Source: CAYVUI01 sp964454745 (GTDB lineage Bacteria; Planctomycetota; Phycisphaerae; Sedimentisphaerales; Anaerohalosphaeraceae). From it: a DNA stretch of 19,305 nt. The translations under genes were made by a program, and so were the position numbers. A model generated the notes under the pieces. That model saw nothing but the letters and a program-made list of their open reading frames with translations, was not told the origin of the DNA and did no database searches. Every line of letters begins with the position of its first letter. Position 1 is the first letter of the stretch. Shown one piece after another: positions 6,974 through 15,600 of the stretch. The stretch spans positions 1 to 19,305 of the forward strand of contig CAYVUI010000086.1 of assembly GCA_964454745.1 (NCBI GenBank), given 5' to 3'.

Positions 6974-9331
6974 ATGAAGATGAATAAATACATTTGTATG
7001 ACCATCTTGATTGTGTTTTTATTGGCTGGCGATCTTTTTGCTGCCAAGAGACTTATAGCTGTTGATTCGACTGTCGAGTTTGATCCGTATAGTACGGCTA
7101 TAGGTTCGCAGGGCTTTAATGCAAGTTATCAGTTGTATCCTAATGAAGCCATGGTCGTTCAGCAGGCTCGCTACACAATGAACTTGGGAAGTGATGTATA
7201 CAAGTTTTCTCTTGCTCCTACTGGTGATGTGCAGACTGTTGATCCTCCAGACGTTGACAGCCTTGTTACAAGGATACAGAATGTACCTGCTTTTCAACAG
7301 GTGCTTGACATGCCATTCGAGTGCATCATGATGTGGGTTTACCCAGTTGGTGTGGTGTTCAATCTTAACGGAGGCTATACGTCGTACGCCGCCGAGATCG
7401 AATATCAAGAGCTTTACGATTTAACCAGGTATCTAATGCAAAGATATGAAGGTACTGGCAGAACTTTTATGATAGGCCACTGGGAAGGTGACTGGACATT
7501 ATTGGAAGGCTATGATTCCAATGCTAATCCCAGACCGGAGATGATCGTTGCAATGAGGGCATGGATCAACAATCGCCAAAATGCAATTCAAGCTGCCAGA
7601 CAATCGCTTCCTGCAGTTCAGGGAGTTAATGTCTATCACTATGCTGAGGTCAACCTTGTACGGAAAAGTATGCTTGATCCAACAAAGGCTACCTATACCA
7701 GCAGCGTCCTTCCCTATGTAACGGTTGATGCTGTTTCTTATTCCGCCTATGAAGCAACTAACTTTATCTCTCAAATGCCTCAACGGCTTTATGATTCTCT
7801 GGATTATATTGAGAGCAAGGCAAACTTCAGCGGTGTTTTCCATCATGAAAAGGCGGTATTTTTGGGAGAATTTGGAGTAGGCGAACTTGAGGCCGCCCAA
7901 GCTGCCAGTGCCTGGGGATGCCCTTATATAATGTACTGGTCCGTTTATAAAAATGTTGATACGCATACATTTTTTCTTGTTGATTCTGATGGTTCTTATA
8001 ATTCGTCATGGTATTTGTTTAATGAGATGCTTGCAAAGGCAACTGCTCAACGGGATGTTACAAGGATGCTGCTTAATCACAATCCGGATAGTTCTCAATT
8101 TAGTGATATAATAAGTGGGTATGCATCAAATAATCTTTCTGATATTATTTCAGCCGGCCTGTCGCATGTCGATCATACTTCTCAAGTCGATAACGCTTCG
8201 TTTCTCATGATGATGTTTCAGCAGTTACTTTTAACAAACGATTATCAAAGCAGTTTATTTTTCAGTCTTTTATCTGATCTTGATGCCGGTACTAAAAACC
8301 GATGGCAGACCCTTCTTTGTCTTATGGATACTCCTGAAAGCAAAAATGCTTTTACGGATTCGGAGTTCGCTAACTGGATATATGAAAAGATTTTGCTTAG
8401 AGAAAATGATGAAATAGGGATAGGTGAATTATCAGGGCTTGAAAATCGCCTCGCTGCTGGAGAAAGCCGTTCGGCTATTTATCACGAATTCCTGAATTCG
8501 CAGCAATCGTTGAATAAAGCATTAGAAACCAGATTCTCAGATTTCAGGGAGCACAAGTTGTCCGTTCTTACCGTCGAAAATTTTGAATCATACAATACAG
8601 ATGCGGATTTGGCTGGAAGCGTGGACGGGTATGGGGGCGTAGCATCTCCGAACGGTTCGCTTTCACTTGAGACCAATCCTTTCCATGTACATCAGGGGCA
8701 AAAATCTTTAAGGGCAGACTATGATCTTAGTCCGGGAGTACATGGCTTTATTGATCTTAATTTTTCCCCGCAGGACTGGAGTGCTGGTGATATCCTGACA
8801 TTCTGGTACAAAGGTTCGCCTGGTAACAGCAAGGAATTTTTGTGGGTAAAGACGATTGATAATGACAGGCAGGAAGTCAATCATTTCTATTTAGGTCAGT
8901 TTTCGGCGACAGACCAAAACCAGTGGACCAAGATCGCTGTGGACCTTCGCAAGGATGCAAGATTTAGTACTTATTTTACAAATATAGCACAGGTTCAGCT
9001 TATTATTCAGTGGGGTTCCGGTGGGAGTGGGACGGTCTATTTTGATGATATTCGCTTGGTTGCAGAGAAGAATCTGGCGACTCTTCAGTATGAAAACACG
9101 GTCTCTGATGCAATTTATTATCGCTATATGGCTGACTTCAGGAATTGTCCGGATGCAGCCCCAGGTGATTTTAATGCTGATTTGAATAGCGATTGTTTCA
9201 TTGATTATGCAGATCTTTCAGTTATTTCAGGGAATTGGCTCAGTAGCGGATCAGTTGTGGGTGACCTTAATGGAGACAGTACTGTTACTTTTTCCGATTT
9301 TGCCCACTTTGCGGCCCTATGGCTCGAATAA
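6974..9331 (+). CDS. Secreted putative glycosidase with helical linker region, CIA30/CBM-like module and dockerin
   Basis: A 785-residue exported protein starting 20 bp after the GH130 gene. The signal peptide is about residues 1-23 (cleavage near LFA-AKR). Residues about 25-355 look like a TIM-barrel glycosidase of clan GH-A style. They include FMIGHWEGDW (Glu171), VNVYHYAEVNLV, VDAVSYSAYE and VFLGEFGVGE (Glu299). The two Glu lie 128 residues apart in barrel-like settings and are candidate acid/base and nucleophile. Residues about 358-525 are helical and resemble DUF4214-type repeats (LMDTPESKNAFTDSEF). Residues about 534-697 are a module closely related to those in the gene at 3003, again with IQWGSGGSGT. 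The C-terminus (731-785) is a dockerin-like pair of calcium loops (GDFNADLNSD, GDLNGDSTVTFSDF). With GH130 next door, an endo-acting mannosidase role is plausible but unproven. I do not recognise the GH family. Confidence 0.75.
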   Translation: MKMNKYICMTILIVFLLAGDLFAAKRLIAVDSTVEFDPYSTAIGSQGFNASYQLYPNEAMVVQQARYTMNLGSDVYKFSLAPTGDVQTVDPPDVDSLVTRIQNVPAFQQVLDMPFECIMMWVYPVGVVFNLNGGYTSYAAEIEYQELYDLTRYLMQRYEGTGRTFMIGHWEGDWTLLEGYDSNANPRPEMIVAMRAWINNRQNAIQAARQSLPAVQGVNVYHYAEVNLVRKSMLDPTKATYTSSVLPYVTVDAVSYSAYEATNFISQMPQRLYDSLDYIESKANFSGVFHHEKAVFLGEFGVGELEAAQAASAWGCPYIMYWSVYKNVDTHTFFLVDSDGSYNSSWYLFNEMLAKATAQRDVTRMLLNHNPDSSQFSDIISGYASNNLSDIISAGLSHVDHTSQVDNASFLMMMFQQLLLTNDYQSSLFFSLLSDLDAGTKNRWQTLLCLMDTPESKNAFTDSEFANWIYEKILLRENDEIGIGELSGLENRLAAGESRSAIYHEFLNSQQSLNKALETRFSDFREHKLSVLTVENFESYNTDADLAGSVDGYGGVASPNGSLSLETNPFHVHQGQKSLRADYDLSPGVHGFIDLNFSPQDWSAGDILTFWYKGSPGNSKEFLWVKTIDNDRQEVNHFYLGQFSATDQNQWTKIAVDLRKDARFSTYFTNIAQVQLIIQWGSGGSGTVYFDDIRLVAEKNLATLQYENTVSDAIYYRYMADFRNCPDAAPGDFNADLNSDCFIDYADLSVISGNWLSSGSVVGDLNGDSTVTFSDFAHFAALWLE

Positions 9332-9404
9332 GCACCATTAAACGTAGAAATAAAAGCAATTTTATCCATTATCGTGGCAACTTTATGTATTTTTGTGATG
9401 GAAC

Positions 9405-9435
9405 TCAAATTGGTATAATTAAAATTATCGGTAAA
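9405..9435. promoter_or_regulatory. TCAAATYGGYA / ATCGGYAAA motif pair, with TATAAT, upstream of PEP-CTERM gene
   Basis: TCAAATTGGTA (9405-9415) and ATCGGTAAA (9427-9435) parallel TCAAATCGGCA (2901-2911) and ATCGGCAAA (2949-2957) in front of the gene at 3003. A TATAAT at 9414-9419 overlaps the first motif; the best -35 is a weak TTGTGA (9393-9398) with a short 15-bp spacer. A strong GGAGG (9460-9464), 7 nt before the ATG at 9472, follows. Confidence 0.35.
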
Positions 9436-9471
9436 GAAGTTTTAATGATATTTTTTTTTGGAGGTTGAAAG

Positions 9472-10135
9472 ATGAAAAAATCAATTTTGTTAGTGGCGGT
9501 TTGTATGTGCTGTGCATTTGCCAATGCCGCAGTGGTGGTGGAAGATTTTGAAAGTTATTCAACGACAGATGATCTGATTGTGAATTGGACGGGTTACGAT
9601 GGTCTCGCGGGGTCTTTAGGCTCCCTTAGTCTTGAGACAAATCCTGCAAACGTGTATGCGGGAAGTAACTCAATGAGAATGGATTACAATCTTGCGGGAG
9701 TGCATGGTTTAACAAATTTTTTCATGCCGGCTCCACAAGACTGGTCGGGCGGCACATTTTCGTTCTGGTATAAAGGAACGGGTAGTGCCGAGTTCCTGTG
9801 GCTGGTGACAGTAAACGAAGATGCAGTTGCCACAAACCATCTTTATTTGGGTGATTATGCCCTGACGAATGTTGGTGATTGGACGAATATCCAAGTTGAT
9901 ATTTCAGGTGATTCGGGATTTCCCGACAAATTTGACGCTGTCGGTCAGATGCAACTGAATATTCAATGGGGCTCGGGCGGAAGTGGAACCGTATGGGTTG
10001 ACAATTTAGAATTTATTCCNNNNNNNNNNTGGAACAGTCGCAAATGTGTTTTTCCATGTTGCATTTATTCCTGAACCTGCTACATTTATGATGCTTGGGG
10101 CAGGAGGTTTGATTTCACTTCTTAGAAGAAAATAA
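9472..10135 (+). CDS. PEP-CTERM surface protein with CIA30/CBM-like module (interrupted by an N gap)
   Basis: An exported protein with a signal peptide about 1-19 (LLVAVCMCCAFANA). One module (about 20-182) is homologous to those at 3003 and 6974, with EDFESY, PQDWSGGTFSFWYKG and IQWGSGGSGTVWVDNLEF. Ten N at 10020-10029 interrupt it. After them, in a frame one base over, comes GTVANVFFHVAFIPEPATF and then a glycine-rich hydrophobic helix ending RRK, stop at 10133-10135. This is a classical PEP-CTERM tail, which is processed and anchored by exosortase-type systems (none in this window). For one intact gene the true gap must be a multiple of 3 bases. The start is firm: GGAGG 7 nt upstream. It is followed by a strong terminator and separated from the upstream operon by 140 bp, so it is probably its own transcript. 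Role: surface glycan binding, inferred. Confidence 0.78.
10020..10029. other. Assembly gap (ten N)
   Basis: A run of exactly ten N, typical of a scaffolding placeholder, so real length is unknown. The 9-mer ATTTATTCC occurs just before it (10011-10019) and again after it, immediately before the TGAACCTGCT that begins PEPA. Confidence 0.95.
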
Positions 10136-10172
10136 TAGCTGGAATAGTGGGCAAAGTTCTTGCGATTTACTC

Positions 10173-10209
10173 AAAACACCCCGGGCATTTTGAACGGGGT
10201 GTTTTTTTT
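10173..10209 (+). terminator. Rho-independent terminator after the PEP-CTERM gene
   Basis: AAAACACCCCG (10173-10183) pairs perfectly with CGGGGTGTTTT (10195-10205) around an 11-nt loop. The descending arm runs into eight consecutive T (10202-10209). It lies 37 bp beyond the PEP-CTERM stop and would separate that gene from the sulfatase remnant. Confidence 0.92.
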
Positions 10210-10274
10210 GAGCTATAACAAACGCATTTCATATGTTGAAGGCCAGATGGCTAGCCTAAAATTGGAAATCTTTA

Positions 10275-10807
10275 ATGAGTAAGTTGTCCAGGCGTAATTT
10301 TTTTAAGAAGGTTGGGGTTGGGTTGCTGGCTGTCGGTACCGGTGCTGCATATGTCAAAAACATAAAACCGCGACCAAAAAATGTTCTGATGTTCTATGTT
10401 GATGACCTTAGGCCTGAGATAGGTTGTTATGGAAAAAGCAAACTCATTACCCCTAACATTGATCGACTGGCCAAAAGGTCTGTGGTGTTTAACAAGGCGT
10501 ACTGCCAGATAGCTATTTGCATGCCATCGCGAGTCAGCACGCTTAGCGGGATGTATGCCGTAGACAGAAATCATCAAACTTTAAGATCTCTCCTGCCAGT
10601 AGGAAAACCGTCCCTGACGAGGCGCTGCCGAAAGGAAATCAGTGGCAGTTTCCATCGACAGACAAATATGAGCTTTATGACTACCAGACTGATCCGGGCG
10701 GCAATGTGAATATTGCTGCCGATCCTAAGAACAAGGCATTGGTTGACGAACTGGCGGCGATGATGAATGCCGGGTGGAAAGCCGCAAGGCCAGATGACAG
10801 ACATTAA
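10275..10807 (+). pseudogene. Sulfatase (iduronate-2-sulfatase-like) pseudogene with internal deletion and frameshift
   Basis: The first about 98 residues are an intact sulfatase N-terminus. They have a twin-arginine signal (LSRRNFFKKVGVGLLAVG), NVLMFYVDDLRPEIGCYG with the metal-binding Asp pair (43-44), TPNIDRLAKRSVVFNKAYCQ, and the formylglycine motif CMPSRVSTLSG (Cys82). From about 10570 the N-terminal frame loses similarity. A second frame, ending at TAA 10805-10807, reads a sulfatase C-terminus: ALPKGNQWQFPSTDKYELYD, then YQTDPGGNVNIA and ALVDELAAMMNAGWKAA. Family members are about 450-520 residues, while the two parts add up to about 170-180, so roughly 300 central residues are missing, including metal- and substrate-binding parts. 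It cannot encode an active enzyme as shown. Genuine decay is likely, but with an N gap 250 bp away a misassembly must be excluded. The parent enzyme would desulfate exported polysaccharide. Confidence 0.85.
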
Positions 10808-10863
10808 ATGTCGGTTTATCCCTGATGGTTTAAGGCGTTTTTGGTTGTAACACCAAGTTTGGC

Positions 10864-10891
10864 TGGACAATTCTCAAACGAACTCTATAAT
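10864..10891 (+). promoter_or_regulatory. Predicted sigma-70-type promoter for the AraC-family gene
   Basis: TGGACA (10864-10869, one mismatch to TTGACA), a 16-bp spacer and a perfect TATAAT (10886-10891) end 62 bp before the chosen ATG. It is the best-matching promoter on the plus strand of this window, suggesting the regulator is expressed independently of the upstream genes. Confidence 0.6.
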
Positions 10892-10953
10892 TCTTTAGGA
10901 GAAGTATTTAAAATCTGGGATATATACACTTGTCATGCAGCAAGGATAGGCTT

Positions 10954-11871
10954 ATGAGTAAGAATGATAAAAAAGCATTTGTAAGAAACGTAGATATGGA
11001 CAGCCTGGATGCTGAGGCCTATGATTACGCCGGTGGTCAAAAGCATTTCTATCCTATCCCCAAGTTCAAAGCGATTTCACATGTGAAAACTGTTAAGAAA
11101 TGGGTATATGACGAACATGTGCACAATGATCATGAGTGGATTCTTATAAGAAATGGTTCCATTAAGTATCAGATTGATGATAAAAATTATGTTGCTAGAA
11201 AAGGAGACTTTTATTTTGTACAGCCAGGTCAGAAACACCAGGAGATAAGCGTTTCCGGCAATCTAGATTTTTACGTTGTAAAGTTTCACTTGATTAACCA
11301 TAGGGGAAAAGACGCGTTTTTTTTACCACCCCCCTTTAGCGCAGAAAGACAGAAGATAAGTGGAATAAGTAGACAGCTATCGCCTTTATACTTGAAGATA
11401 TTTAGGGAAATTAAGGATCAGAAACCTTGGTGTGAAGAGGTAATCGAATCAATCATTTGGCAGATGACGTGGATAGTTAGAAGGCGGCTAAACAAATATC
11501 TGCCATCACCTGATCTGCGAAGAATGAGTTTCAGCCAAGAACAAATAGTCGATTCTGCTAAGACTTACATAGAAGAAAATCTTTCGAGAAATATCAGTCT
11601 AGACGAGTTGGCAGAGGCTTGTTTTGTTTCAAAGTTCTATCTTGTACATGTTTTCAAGAAGGTGACAAATATGTCACCGATACGTTTTTCGCTAAATCAA
11701 AGAATGAATGAGGCTAAAAAGATGCTTGGCGAAAGAGGTACGTTGGTCAAGCAAGTTGCAACTCAACTGGGTTTTAATGACCCCTACTATTTTTCGCGTA
11801 TATTTAAGCAGATCACAGGAGTAAGTCCGAAAAACTATCAGGATGGACTTGAGCAGGATCAGGGAAATTAG
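10954..11871 (+). CDS. AraC-family transcriptional regulator with cupin sensor domain
   Basis: A 305-residue DNA-binding regulator. The N-terminal half is a cupin/AraC ligand-binding domain. It has DEHVHNDHEWILIRNGSIKY, then ARKGDFYFVQPGQKHQEI (about 75-92), including the H-x-H and distal His typical of the beta-barrel. The C-terminal about 100 residues are two helix-turn-helix motifs: ISLDELAEACFVSKFYLVHVFKKV and VKQVATQLGFNDPYYFSRIFKQITGVSPKNY. The latter matches the AraC signature. Start ATG 10954 is supported by AAGGA at 10942-10946 with 7-nt spacing. A TTG at 10930 would add 8 residues but lacks such a site. It lies at the downstream end of the carbohydrate genes, so sensing of a saccharide and control of the upstream genes is plausible; the repeated AATYGGCAA motifs are candidate sites (inference). 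Confidence 0.92.
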   Translation: MSKNDKKAFVRNVDMDSLDAEAYDYAGGQKHFYPIPKFKAISHVKTVKKWVYDEHVHNDHEWILIRNGSIKYQIDDKNYVARKGDFYFVQPGQKHQEISVSGNLDFYVVKFHLINHRGKDAFFLPPPFSAERQKISGISRQLSPLYLKIFREIKDQKPWCEEVIESIIWQMTWIVRRRLNKYLPSPDLRRMSFSQEQIVDSAKTYIEENLSRNISLDELAEACFVSKFYLVHVFKKVTNMSPIRFSLNQRMNEAKKMLGERGTLVKQVATQLGFNDPYYFSRIFKQITGVSPKNYQDGLEQDQGN

Positions 11872-11885
11872 TATCTTTTCAAGCG

Positions 11886-11905
11886 AAAATGGTCAATACC
11901 ATTTT
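11886..11905. terminator. Candidate bidirectional terminator between convergent genes
   Basis: AAAATGGT (11886-11893), a 4-nt loop CAAT and ACCATTTT (11898-11905) form a perfect 8-bp hairpin 15 bp after the AraC-family stop. It has an A-run entering and a T-run leaving on either strand. The U-tract is short (four), so strength is doubtful, but the position between converging genes fits. Confidence 0.5.
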
Positions 11906-11975
11906 AGGGGGGAATATCTGGTCTATTACTGCCAATAATCTTGTGTGATTTTATTTGTGCAAAATGGATAAAGAG

Positions 11976-12661
11976 TTAGCTGTTTGAGCCAGAATACATC
12001 TCCCACGGCCACTTTTCCGGCGGTTGTACTTTCTCAAAATGACTGTAACTTCCGATATTCTCTGTGGTTGTCGAATCTTTACTCTGCAAAGCGAAGTGCC
12101 AGTTTCTGCAGGGTTCCAATTGCCACTCAGGCTCATCATAGCCATGTAGTTCGGTCACTTTATCTAAAGAACTTACCTCAATATCCTGAACGTAGCTGCC
12201 ACCTTTTTCTGTTAAATCAATCTCGATGTAACTACTTGTTGCTGTAACCACAGGGTATCGCCCGTTAAATCCTGTAATCTCAATATATACCGTATCACCC
12301 GTCATCAACGTTGAAACAACCGGTACCGGCCGGAAGCGTAAATTTGACCGCTCCCGCCTGGCCATAGCCCCAGGCGGTATAGACATAAGGGACTGCCGGG
12401 TCCCATACATTGGGATTGGCCATGGAATATCCATCCCCACTGTGACCGCCATAGGGTCCGCCGCCATATAAAAAGAATCGATTCGTTTGCTGATTGTTCT
12501 GGACGTGCATCTCCCAAAAAACACCCGAAGAGGTTCCACCCGGACTGCCCCATGCGTTAAAAAGTGATGCATTGGTATCATCCGGGTCTCTGCCGTATTT
12601 ACTGTAACATTCCAACAGGCCCGCTTTTGCCTGATTGTAAGCTGTGTCCTGGTCTTGATGG
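11976..12661 (-). pseudogene. Frameshifted, start-less remnant of an unrecognised protein
   Basis: Two adjoining minus-strand frames read as one protein. The upstream part runs from the end of the RND gene to a stop at 12295. It includes FNHQDQDTAYNQAKAGLLEC, YSKYGRDPDD, ASLFNAWGSPGGTSSGVFWE, FFLYGGGPYGGHSGDG and YTAWGYGQAGAVKFTLPAG. Near 12300-12330 sense switches to another frame: TGDTVYIEITGFNGRYPVV, then IDLTEKGGSYVQDI, ending PWEMYSGSNS at 11976. No start codon with a ribosome-binding site precedes the first part; upstream it is open only into the RND 3' end, where it meets a stop. The protein is Gly/aromatic-rich, like an extracellular protein. I do not recognise the family. Both an internal frameshift and loss of the N-terminus are apparent; sequencing or assembly error is an alternative for the frameshift. 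Confidence 0.6.
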
Positions 12662-15600
12662 TTAAAGGCTATCAGTATTATTGCTCAAGCTTATAAATTT
12701 CTTGACAACATCTTCTAATAGCATATAAAGACACGGCACCAAAACCAGCGTGACCAACGTGGAAAATAAGATCCCAAAGCCTAAAGAAATCGCCATCGGA
12801 ATCATAAACCGTGCTTGGCGGGATGTCTCAAAGATCATTGGTGAAAGACCGCCAAAGGTTGTCAATGTAGTCAGCATAATCGGTCGAAACCGGCGAATCC
12901 CAGCTTGATGGATTGCCTCAAATGCAGACAAATTATTTTCTTTGCGGATACGGTTGGCATAATCAATCAAAATCAAAGAGTCATTAACGACAACGCCGGA
13001 CAGAGCAATAATCCCCATCATACTCAACATGCTCAGTGAATACCCCATGAGCATATGCCCTATGACCGCTCCAATAATCCCGAATGGGATCGCCACCATC
13101 ACAATCACCGGTTGAAAATAACTTTTAAAAGGAATTGCCAGCATCGCATAAATAGCTAACAAGGCAAATACAAACCCGACCATCAAACTCTGCATTCCTT
13201 CGCTGAAGTCGGCCTGTCGACCTTCCCATCCATAAGATAGACCTGGATAATCCTTCGTCAATTGAGGTAAGATATCCTCTTCAAGCGTCGTCTTAACCTG
13301 ACTGGTCTCGTCAATCGGCTCCACATTAGCTGTCACAGTAACTGTTCGACGTCCATTTCGCCGCTCGATAACAGTGTATGAACGGCCTCGTTCAACAGTT
13401 GCCACCTGCATGAGTGGTACATCTTTGCCGGACGGTGTACGAACCAAAAGCTGTTCAATATCATACTCACTGTTTCGCTGTTTTTTGGGCAATTTGACAC
13501 GGACCCGAATTTCGTTGCGGCCGCGTTGTTGACGCAAAGCTTCAGCACCATAAAACGAGTTTCTTACTTGACGGGCAATTTCCGAACCAGTCAGCCCCAA
13601 ACTCTGACCTTCAGGCTTAATCTTAAAATTTAATTGTTCCTTGCCCGGCGTGTAACCATCGTCAATATCTTTAACATTGGAAAAATCACTTAATAATTCC
13701 GCTAATTTTTCACTCGCTTTATCCAGCACCTCAATATTGCGATGGCTCAATTCAACCGTCAATGCAGCTCCAGAGCCTGGACCGCCGCGATCCGATTCGA
13801 AACGTAATGATTCCAAACCAGGAATCTGGCCAACTTCATCCCGCCATAAACCTGTTAATTTTGTGGTACTGATTGGACGAATTTCCGGATCTGTTAGATA
13901 AATTCGGACCTGTGCCGTATTTTCATCAATCCTTGTGTAAACTCCTTTACTTAATTTCAGGCCTCCATTTTCGGATACAACTTTATTGGCTTTTTCCAAT
14001 AGATAGTTATTGATTTTTTCAACTTTTGACATGGAACTGCCAAACGGAAGGGTTGCGGTAACAATGGTATAATCTGACTCTACGCGAGGCATCAGAATCA
14101 TACCAATTCGTCCGCTCATAACGAAACTGAGAATCACAATAAAAAAAGCAATTCCAATTGCAACCGTAAGCGATCGATACTTGATGCATCTATCTAGAAA
14201 AGGTCCAAAAACGACTTCAATAAACCGCTCAAACTTCTGGCTGAATGACTGCTGGCAATCGTGCATAAAGGTTGATAAACGATTTTTACTTCGTCGATGG
14301 GCATGAGCCAAATGCACAGGAAGAATTAACAGTGATTCAACCCAAGAGATCGTAAAAACAGTAATTACCACCAAAGGAATAACTTTCCAGATTTTCCCAA
14401 TAAATCCCGGTATGAAACACAGCGGCAAAAATGCAATGATATTCGTAATGATACTAAACGTAACAGGAACAGCAACATCCCGTGCACCCAAAATCGCTGC
14501 TTTAATAAAACCTATACCTCGGTTGCGATATTCATATACATTTTCACCAACCACTATCGCATCATCAACAACAATTCCTAATGCTATAATAAAGGCAAAC
14601 ATGGAGATCATATTAATGGTTACGTCCATTGATGGTAAAAATAAAAACGCACCTAAGAACGAGATTGGTATTCCCATTGTTACCCAAATCGCCAGTTTAA
14701 ACTCCAGAAAAAGTCCTAATAGCAGCAAGACCAGAATTAAACCATAACCCGCATTTTTCAAAAGTAGCGTCAATCGCTGGCGATAGATATCAGAACGATC
14801 ACGATTAATGGTCCAATCAACACCCGGTGGTAATTGCGTTTCAATTTGACTCATTGCCTGATGAACCGCAGATGATACACCGGTTGGCGTTTGCTTGCCC
14901 ACACGAAAAACTTCAATTCCAATTGCCCTGAAGCCGTTAAAAAAAGCCGCTCGGTCCGTATCGGCAAAATCATCTTTAACTTCTGCAATATCCTCTAAAT
15001 ACAAAATCGAACCATCTGAAGAAGTAACGACCGGAATACGTGCAAATTCATTAGCCCAGTCCCGCCGGTCTTTAACCCGCAGTAAAACGTCCCCGCCTTC
15101 GGTTTCGATATACCCGCCGGGAATTTCTACTGATGTTGTCCTGATTTTTTGAGCCACGCTTTGCAACGTTAATCCATAGGTTCGCAGCGTGTTCTGATCG
15201 ATTAAGACCTGCACTTCATAATCTCGAGCACCATCAAGTTCCACTTGAGTAATGCCGGCAGACTGGAGCAAACTGTCGCGTACCTGTTCTGCCAGATCAC
15301 GCAGCACCCATTCCGACACATCACCATACAATTCGATCTGTAACACCTCGCGCCGTCGAATTGCCAGGCTCACTTCCGGTTCCTCGGCATCTTCTGGAAA
15401 TGTTGTAATACGGTCAATCTCCTGCTTAATATCCTGATACACCTTTTGTTGATCAGCATCTTCAAGCAATTCAGCAACCACGGTACCCGATCCTTCTGAA
15501 GCTGTTGCCGTAACTTCCTTGATGCCTTCAAGCCCGCGAATGGCTTCTTCAACAGCCAGAACAATACCCTGCTCCACCTCTTCCGGACTTGATCCCGGAT

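Noticed and set aside
10030..10074. The continuation of the frame from 9472 through the N run to a stop at 10074
   Set aside because: The sequence WNSRKCVFPCCIYS is an artefact of the placeholder length; the neighbouring frame reads a clear PEP-CTERM tail.
10930..10953. TTG at 10930 as start of the AraC-family gene
   Set aside because: ATG 10954 has AAGGA with 7-nt spacing; the extra eight residues (SCSKDRL region) do not resemble AraC N-termini.
12335..12581. N-terminal part of the minus-strand frame 11976-12581 as a real protein start
   Set aside because: Residues there (Arg- and Met-rich, HGAVRVEPLRVFFGR) are an out-of-frame reading of the Gly/aromatic-rich sequence in the neighbouring frame; only the part beyond about 12330 looks like genuine protein.
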